Source: Candidatus Tectimicrobiota bacterium (GTDB lineage Bacteria; Tectomicrobia; Entotheonellia; Entotheonellales; Entotheonellaceae). Taken from it: a DNA stretch of 64,000 nt. A program made the translations under genes and the position numbers. The notes under the pieces were generated by a model. It was not told where the DNA came from. It made no database searches and was given only the letters and a program-made list of their open reading frames with translations. The stretch covers positions 62,001 through 126,000 of the forward strand of contig BPKO01000007.1 in the NCBI GenBank assembly GCA_026005175.1, read 5' to 3'. This document shows, piece after piece, positions 57,676 to 64,000 of the stretch; the stretch's first letter is position 1, and every line of letters begins with the position of its first letter.

Positions 57676-58920
57676 ATGAAAGCCTGCTGGTTCCACCTCA
57701 TGCCCTACCCCTACTTGCCGGACGATTTTAAGCAGAAGTACCGCAGCGTCTGGGTGGACGTGCCCAGCACCCTGTATGATCCGGAAAAAGGCCACTGGGT
57801 GTACAACGAGTACCTCGACGAGCTGGAGTTTGCCGATCAGGTTGGCTTTGACGGCATCTGCGTGAACGAACACCACGCCAACGCCTACGGGCTGATGCCC
57901 TCGCCCAACCTCATGGCGGCGGCGCTGGCGCGCCGCACATCGCAGGCGGCGCTCATCGTTTTGGGCAACAGCCTCGCTCTCTATAATCCCCCTATCCGCG
58001 TGGCCGAAGAGTTTGCCATGCTCGACGTGATGAGCGGGGGCCGCCTCGTGGCCGGCTTTCCCGTGGGCAGTTCCATGGACACCAACTTCGCCTATGGCCA
58101 GACGCCGGCCACCCTGCGCGAGAAGTATCAGGAGGCCCACGACCTCATTCTTCAGGCCTGGACGCGCCCGGAACCCTTTGCCTTTAACGGCAAGTACACG
58201 CAGCTGCGCTACGTCAACCTCTGGCCGCGGCCGCTGCAGAAGCCCCACCCGCCCATCTGGATCCCCGGCGGCGGCAGCATCGAGACCTGGGACTGGGTGC
58301 TGGAGCGCAACTACATGTACAGCTACTTGAGCTACTTTGGCTTCAAGCACGGCCGCCGCGTCATGCAGGGCTTCTGGGAAGCTGCCGACCGCAAGGGCGT
58401 CGACCGCAACCCGTACCGGGCCGGCTTCTTGCAGCTGGTGGCCATTTCTGACACCGATGCCAAAGCCGAGGCCGAGTACGCGGCGCACGCCGACTACTTC
58501 TACAACCGTTGCCTGCACGTCTTTGAAGGCTTCGCCGATGCCCCCGGTTACCGCACCCAGGCCACGCTGCGGCGCGGCTTTCGCCCGCAGGTGGGGGCGC
58601 GCGCCATGCGCATTCGCGAAGGGCTGACCTGGAAGGACTTCGTGGAGCAGGGCTATATCATCGGCGGCAGCCCGGCGACGGTGCGCGATCGCCTCAAAGA
58701 AGTGGTGCGCGAGATGAACATCGGCCATCTCATGGTGCTGTGCCACTTCGGCAACATGCCCAAAGAGCGGACGCTGCAAAACACCGAGCTGTTTGCCAAG
58801 TACGTGCTACCCGAGCTGCATACCTTGTGGCAGGAGTGGGAAGACCACTGGTGGCCCCAGCCGCTGGCCAGGCGTGCCCAACCGGGCGCGGCGATAGAAG
58901 CGAAAGCAGAGCGCGCGTAA
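57676..58920 (+). CDS. LLM-class flavin-dependent oxidoreductase (alkanal monooxygenase-like)
   Basis: 414 residues, luciferase-like fold. Seen: MKACWFHLMPYPYLPDDFK, FADQVGFDGICVNEHHANAYG, LIVLGNSLALYNPPIRVAEE, LVAGFPVGSSMDTNFAYGQ, HPPIWIPGGGSIETWDWVLE, and YIIGGSPATVRDRLKEVVRE. The NEHHAN and PVGSSMDTNFAYG parts resemble FMN/FMNH2-dependent monooxygenases. ATG at 57676 follows AAGGAGAGC. With the next gene it may degrade a carbonyl or ether compound by oxygenation then hydrolysis (inference). Confidence 0.85.
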   Translation: MKACWFHLMPYPYLPDDFKQKYRSVWVDVPSTLYDPEKGHWVYNEYLDELEFADQVGFDGICVNEHHANAYGLMPSPNLMAAALARRTSQAALIVLGNSLALYNPPIRVAEEFAMLDVMSGGRLVAGFPVGSSMDTNFAYGQTPATLREKYQEAHDLILQAWTRPEPFAFNGKYTQLRYVNLWPRPLQKPHPPIWIPGGGSIETWDWVLERNYMYSYLSYFGFKHGRRVMQGFWEAADRKGVDRNPYRAGFLQLVAISDTDAKAEAEYAAHADYFYNRCLHVFEGFADAPGYRTQATLRRGFRPQVGARAMRIREGLTWKDFVEQGYIIGGSPATVRDRLKEVVREMNIGHLMVLCHFGNMPKERTLQNTELFAKYVLPELHTLWQEWEDHWWPQPLARRAQPGAAIEAKAERA

Positions 58921-58931
58921 AGGAGAGCCCG

Positions 58932-59720
58932 ATGGTTCAGGAACAGATGGTTGCCGTGCGCGACGGCATGTTCAACGTCAAGCTGCGCACGGCCGGCAGC
59001 GGCGATCCCCTGCTATACTTGCACGGCGCCGGCGGGCTGCGGGGCTGGGAGCCGTTTCTGGCCGAGCTGGCCAAGCGCTTCCGCGTCTACGCCCCTGCCC
59101 ATCCCGGCTTTGAAACGAGCACGGGCATCGAGCACCTGGACGACATCATCGACTTGGTGGTTTTCTACAACGACTTCCTCGACACCCTGGGACTGGCCTC
59201 GACGCACGTGGTCGGCCACTCCTTGGGGGGTATGCTGGCAGCGGAGCTGGCCGCCTTGAGCCCGCACCGCGTGCGCAAGCTGGTGCTGGTCAGTGCCGTG
59301 GGGCTGTGGCTCGACGCCCACCCGGTGGCCGATTTCTTTGCCATGACCCCGGAGGAGCTGGCGCGGGCGCTGTGGTTCAATCCCGACTCGGAAGTGGCGC
59401 GGGCAATGATGGCGCTGCCCGAAGACGAGCAGGCGCAGCTCGAGGCCTTCCTGCTGCGCAATCAGCACCTGGCCACGGCCGGGAAGTTCCTCTGGCCGAT
59501 TCCCGACAAGGGCCTCAAAAAACGCATTCACCGCATCAAGGCGCCAACCCTGATCCTCTGGGGGCAAGCCGACGGCATCGTGCCTCCCGTGTATGCGCAG
59601 GAGTTCCAGCGCCGCATTGCCGGGTCGCAGGTGGTGGTGATGCCGCACTGCGGGCACTTGCCCATGTACGAAGCGCCGGAGGCGTTCGTGCAGCTCGTCA
59701 GTGACTTCCTCAGCGGCTAG
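58932..59720 (+). CDS. Alpha/beta hydrolase
   Basis: 262 residues. Oxyanion region LLYLHGAGGLRGWEPFL, nucleophile elbow VVGHSLGGMLAAELAAL (Ser), catalytic acid in LILWGQADGIVPP and His in CGHLPMYEAPEAF: a full triad. Similar to meta-cleavage and lactone-hydrolysing enzymes. ATG at 58932 lies 11 bp after the LLM stop, AGGAGAG upstream. Likely cotranscribed. Confidence 0.87.
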   Translation: MVQEQMVAVRDGMFNVKLRTAGSGDPLLYLHGAGGLRGWEPFLAELAKRFRVYAPAHPGFETSTGIEHLDDIIDLVVFYNDFLDTLGLASTHVVGHSLGGMLAAELAALSPHRVRKLVLVSAVGLWLDAHPVADFFAMTPEELARALWFNPDSEVARAMMALPEDEQAQLEAFLLRNQHLATAGKFLWPIPDKGLKKRIHRIKAPTLILWGQADGIVPPVYAQEFQRRIAGSQVVVMPHCGHLPMYEAPEAFVQLVSDFLSG

Positions 59721-59750
59721 CCGCGGGAGGCGGCCGGCACGCACCGGCCG

Positions 59751-60695
59751 CTACGCCGTCCCGAAGGTAATCACCTGCTCGGCCTCGGCGGCAATCCACA
59801 CCTGAGTGCCCCAGGCAAGCTCCTCGACGAAGCGGCGAAACACGCGGCGCGAAGGAAACGCGGTCACGTAGCGGGGCCGGTAGCCCATGGCGACCGGCTG
59901 GCGCACCAGCGCTTGCAGTCGGGCCAGCCGGGCGGGGGTGATAGGGCCGCTGCTGGCCACCACTTCCACCACCACCAGGAGGCGCTCGCTTTCGCACAGC
60001 AGGATGACGTCCGGCAGCTGCGCTGTCACTTGCAAGGGCAAGTTGAGCTCGCGCATGAGGTCGCGGTTTTGATAGCCGCCCTTGTGGCGCGTGTCGCCGA
60101 CGTAGACGACACGGGGGGTGCGCAGGAACGTCGGGGCATAGACGGCCACCACCTCGGCAGCCAGGCGGCTGTGGGCGCCGGGGCTGAGGAAAAAAGGTTG
60201 CGGCTGTCCCACTTCGACGGGAATTTCGGCCCGCCGCCGCTGCTGCTTCCAGCTCTGCCCCTGCGCCAGCCGCGCGGCCAGCTCGCGTGCCAGCCAGCGA
60301 CGCTCCAGCGGCGCCGGGCAGGTGAGCACGCGCAGCATTTCGGGATGGAGGCGGTAGAAGGTCTTGGGATCGTTGGTGCTCAGCTGGTGCCGGATCACCA
60401 GCCCTTCTTCGCACAGCGGCTGGAGCGACAGCTTGCGGTACGACTCGCGGGTGTTTTCGGCCACCTCACGGCCGCACTCCTGGCGGGCAAACTCGATGAT
60501 GTCGTGAATGCGGGCGCCATCGCGCAGGCGGCGCTTGCCGGGCAGCAGGCCCTGGCGCTCCACGCCGTCGGCCAAGGCCAGCAGGCAGATGGCGCTCTGG
60601 TCGGTGATCAGCCGCCGGTCCAACCCCAGCTGCTGCATCAGCACTTTGACTTCCTCGAGGTCGAGGCGCGTTTCGTCGTCCCTGGCCGCCGTCAC
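59751..60695 (-). CDS. Type II restriction endonuclease, BsuBI/PstI family
   Basis: 314 residues. Family segments: LITDQSAICLLALADGVERQ, HDIIEFARQECGREVAENTRE, SYRKLSLQPLCEEGLVIRHQ, NDPKTFYRLHPEMLRVL, and the catalytic PD-ExK-like region VVYVGDTRHKGGYQNR with LLVVVEVVASSGPI. Relatives cut CTGCAG; this specificity is inferred. GTG at 60695 overlaps the methyltransferase stop (GTGA) with GAGGAG upstream, so the modifying enzyme is translated first, which protects the host. Confidence 0.87.
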   Translation of the reverse strand: MTAARDDETRLDLEEVKVLMQQLGLDRRLITDQSAICLLALADGVERQGLLPGKRRLRDGARIHDIIEFARQECGREVAENTRESYRKLSLQPLCEEGLVIRHQLSTNDPKTFYRLHPEMLRVLTCPAPLERRWLARELAARLAQGQSWKQQRRRAEIPVEVGQPQPFFLSPGAHSRLAAEVVAVYAPTFLRTPRVVYVGDTRHKGGYQNRDLMRELNLPLQVTAQLPDVILLCESERLLVVVEVVASSGPITPARLARLQALVRQPVAMGYRPRYVTAFPSRRVFRRFVEELAWGTQVWIAAEAEQVITFGTA

Positions 60696-62437
60696 AGCAA
60701 CCGCAACTCCTCTGCCCACACCGGGTTGGCCGTCGTTCCCAAAGCAAGGGGTTCCACCACGGCGCTTGCCAGTCCCTGCATGCGCTGCAAAGCCGCCTGA
60801 AGCCTGGTCAGAAACGACAGGGGAAGCCCCACGGCCGCCAAGACCGCCCGATCGAGCCCTTCTCGCTCGCGGCCGCCGCTGCGCAAGAAGTGATCATAGG
60901 CCTGCGCCAGCGCCTGAAGGCTGGCTGGGGAGAGCTGCCGTACGTCGAGCACCGGCACCGCCCCGAAGCGGCCGGGGCTCAGGTTGTAGACGCCGCCGCC
61001 GTAGAGGTGGGCGTTGGCCCGCATGGCCACTTCCGTGGGGCTGGCGTTGAGCACCGCCAACAGCGGCCGCAGGGGCACGGCGGGTCTGGGAATGAGCTCG
61101 ATGAAGTTTTCGCCCGCCACCCAGCCGGCCTGGTTCCAGACCACCTGGTAGCGCTGGTAAATGCGGCGTGGCACGAGCACCGGGGCGGTGCCGCGGCGCT
61201 CGAGGGTGGTGAGCAGGTTGTACCAGGGCCGGCGCCGGGTTTTGCGCAGGCGCGGCAGGTTCTGCACCCCGCGCACCGGCCGGGCAAGGCCGCGCGGTTT
61301 GAGGACTTGCTGCTCCCAGTACTCGATGTAGCGCAGCAGCCGCGTGCCGGCCAGGTGTTCTTTGCTCCAATCGCAGGCGACCACGAAGTGGCGTACCGGC
61401 GTCTCGTGGCTTACCAGAGGGGCGGTCACGTCTTTGGGCGACATAAGGAACGGGCGCAGCCAGCGCCGCTCCAGGGCCCAACGCTGCTGGGTGGCGGCAG
61501 AAACAAGGTAAAACATCTTGGCGAAAGACTGCAGGCCAATCCGGGCCTGGGCCAGGGTGGTCAGGGGGGTCAGCCACGGCTGCTGCTGCAGCTCTTGCCA
61601 GGCGCGGGGCATATACAGGTAGGGCGTCCAGCTGGCTTCCGGCGCCAGGTCTCGGGTGGCCACGACCGTCCCGGTAGCCGCAGGGGCTTCTTCCAGCAAG
61701 CGCTGCGGCTCGGCGGGCAAGGCGCTGGGCATGCGGCTGTGAAGGGCAACAAACGGCACGTGCTCCGGCCCTTTCTCTTCTGCGGCGTGGCGCTTTTCGG
61801 CAAGCAGCATCACCGGCCGCACCAGCACTTCGGGAAAGACCTGGGACTGGAAGCCCACGATGCCGCGCAAGCGGAAGGTACGCAGCAAGTAGGCCTTGAA
61901 GGGCTTCCCGTAGCGCATGTCGAGCCAGCTGTCGGACACGATGAGGGCGAGCCGGCCGCCGGGTTTGAGGAAGCGGGCGCTGTAAGCGATGAAATAGCAA
62001 GCCAGGTCGGTGAGGCGCGACGAGGCACCCAGTTCTTGCTCGGCAGCCAGCTGCAAAGCCGCCACATCTTTTTGCCACCACCGCCGCACGTAGGGCGGAT
62101 TGCCAATGAGCACGTCTACGGGCGGAAAGTGCGAGGCAAAGAGGTCGCCCACGAAGACCCCGGGCACCTCGGCCGGCAGGCCATCTTCCTGCAGGCCCTG
62201 CCGGAGGGCTTGCAGCGCCTGGGGGTCGGCATCCACCCCGTGCAGCTGGTGCGCCACTTGCGACCGCGACGCGCCCAGGGCGAGCAGGCGTCTGGCGCTT
62301 TCCCGCAGGAAAACCCCCTCGCCAAAGCCGGCATCGAGCACGTGGTCGGTGGCCGCCCGAATGGCCCACTGCGCCAGCAGCGCGGCAATGGGCCGCGGGG
62401 TGCGAACAAAACCGTGTGCTTTCAGGAGGCGGTGCAT
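60692..62437 (-). CDS. N6-adenine DNA methyltransferase, M.PstI/M.BsuBI type
   Basis: 581 residues. AdoMet motif I VLDAGFGEGVFLRESA, motif IV VLIGNPPYVRRWW (NPPY, N6-adenine type), FLKPGGRLALIVSDSWLDM, and a C-terminal target-recognition domain with LLAVLNASPTEVAMRANAHL and YNLSPGRFGAVPVLDV. Gamma-class order. ATG at 62437 (MHRLLKAHGFVRTPRP); no strong ribosome site seen. Pairs with the BsuBI/PstI endonuclease downstream, target CTGCAG by inference. Confidence 0.88.
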   Translation of the reverse strand: MHRLLKAHGFVRTPRPIAALLAQWAIRAATDHVLDAGFGEGVFLRESARRLLALGASRSQVAHQLHGVDADPQALQALRQGLQEDGLPAEVPGVFVGDLFASHFPPVDVLIGNPPYVRRWWQKDVAALQLAAEQELGASSRLTDLACYFIAYSARFLKPGGRLALIVSDSWLDMRYGKPFKAYLLRTFRLRGIVGFQSQVFPEVLVRPVMLLAEKRHAAEEKGPEHVPFVALHSRMPSALPAEPQRLLEEAPAATGTVVATRDLAPEASWTPYLYMPRAWQELQQQPWLTPLTTLAQARIGLQSFAKMFYLVSAATQQRWALERRWLRPFLMSPKDVTAPLVSHETPVRHFVVACDWSKEHLAGTRLLRYIEYWEQQVLKPRGLARPVRGVQNLPRLRKTRRRPWYNLLTTLERRGTAPVLVPRRIYQRYQVVWNQAGWVAGENFIELIPRPAVPLRPLLAVLNASPTEVAMRANAHLYGGGVYNLSPGRFGAVPVLDVRQLSPASLQALAQAYDHFLRSGGREREGLDRAVLAAVGLPLSFLTRLQAALQRMQGLASAVVEPLALGTTANPVWAEELRLL

Positions 62438-62558
62438 GCCGCGGTGGCGCTCCCGTGACCTGGCAAGCCCCTTGATTGTGGCGGCTGGCAGGAGACGGTG
62501 CAAGCAGAAAAGCACGTGCCGCACGCGGCGGCAGCGCGCGTACCAGGCGGGGGTTATT

Positions 62559-62774
62559 TTACCAGGCGAAGCCGGCGGCGGGACTTGGCGGGCCCGGACC
62601 GCGCGGGGGGGGCGTCTCGGCTTCCTCCTCGGCCAGTTGCAGCAAGCCGAGCGAGTCGAAGAGGTCAGCCAGGGCATAGAGGGTGGCGTCGTCGGCACGA
62701 ATGATTTCCCCAATCAGCACCACCCGCAGCAATGAACTGTCAGGATGATCACAGTAGGGGCACGGCCGGTCCAT
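62559..62774 (-). CDS. 71-aa protein with CPYC zinc-like motif, unknown function
   Basis: Not recognised. ATG at 62774: MDRPCPYCDHPDSSLLRVVL then acidic helix RADDATLYALADLFDSLGLL and a Pro/Gly-rich tail. CxxC at 5-8 plus Cys and His nearby could bind one metal. It precedes the methyltransferase by about 120 bp on the same strand; it could be a small regulator of the restriction system, but that is a guess. Confidence 0.45.
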   Translation of the reverse strand: MDRPCPYCDHPDSSLLRVVLIGEIIRADDATLYALADLFDSLGLLQLAEEEAETPPPRGPGPPSPAAGFAW

Positions 62775-62932
62775 CCGCACGCTCCTGCAACCTGGCCTTG
62801 AGATGCGCTTGAGCGGCGCCACCCCGGCGTCTGCGGCATGCCGGGCAGCTTCGCAACGCAAGAGGCGTCCTCGTTTTCGCCCGCTCCTGCACGTTATCGG
62901 CAGGAAGCGGCGGAAGCTTTAGGCCGCCGCCC

Positions 62933-64000
<1,068 letters not shown>

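Overview
This is GC-rich chromosomal DNA, mostly housekeeping and catabolic genes, from a bacterium with a meso-diaminopimelate type cell wall (the MurE ligand motif DNPR is present). The mix of short-form HisG, a BsuBI/PstI-type restriction system, many CoA-transferase and acyl-CoA genes, luciferase-like oxidoreductases and an SCO1664-family gene suggests an uncultivated, metagenome-derived lineage, perhaps Tectomicrobia/Entotheonella-like. That taxonomic guess is weak inference; no 16S gene is present.

Layout. (1) 1-7,500, minus strand: a dcw cell-wall and division operon, mraZ - 76-aa ORF - ftsL - ftsI - murE - murF - mraY - ftsW (cut by the window edge). It has a clear promoter and three MraZ boxes; the usual rsmH between mraZ and ftsL is missing. 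(2) 7,580-8,900: RNase P RNA, a coiled-coil zinc-ribbon gene and a CAU tRNA. (3) 8,916-15,700: a macromolecular-synthesis operon, rpsU - yqeY - mutS2 - dnaG - rpoD, from a promoter whose -10 box lies in a perfect palindrome. (4) 15,741-25,230: rho - rpmE - prfA - prmC - murA - hisG - hisB - hisH - hisA - hisF - hisIE, all minus, with a long rho leader. (5) 25,500-36,900: nucleoside phosphorylase, moeA, molybdo-hydroxylase FAD and FeS subunits without a large subunit, a MobA-like nucleotidyltransferase, an acyl-CoA synthetase, a lone ABC ATPase, an acyl-CoA dehydrogenase, an SCO1664-family gene, a class V aminotransferase and an LLM oxidoreductase. (6) 36,889-45,992, minus: acyl-CoA ligase, ADP-forming CoA-ligase-like protein, two family III CoA-transferases and a branched-chain 2-oxoacid dehydrogenase E1-alpha/E1-beta/E2, probably one catabolic operon. 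(7) 46,150-54,540: an accessory island. (8) 54,711-64,000: tartrate/malate-type dehydrogenase, fumarate-reductase-like flavoprotein, an LLM oxidoreductase with an alpha/beta hydrolase, a BsuBI/PstI-type restriction-modification pair, and a partial aconitase.

The most interesting part is region 7. Two ~1.05-kb direct repeats each carry a relic of an integron-type tyrosine recombinase behind a conserved sigma-70 promoter. Each repeat ends exactly at a GTTRRRY core site, where the flanking sequence becomes unrelated. Downstream lie cargo genes on the same strand: cupin plus DUF1326, a ketopantoate-reductase-like gene, a DUF433/DUF433/DUF5615 toxin-antitoxin set, enoyl-CoA hydratase and a TM2 protein. 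Two complete 88-bp attC sites and three degenerate ones separate them. I read this as a decayed, duplicated chromosomal integron, later hit by an IS1-family element.

Sequence quality: many essential genes (mraY, mutS2, hisIE, hisF, rho, acnA and others) carry single-base frameshifts, almost all of the +1 insertion type and often in short G/C runs. They cluster at 15.7-17.2 kb and 63-64 kb and look like sequencing or assembly errors rather than pseudogenes. The two frameshifts in the accessory island (DUF1326 and the IS1 transposase) go the other way and may be biological.
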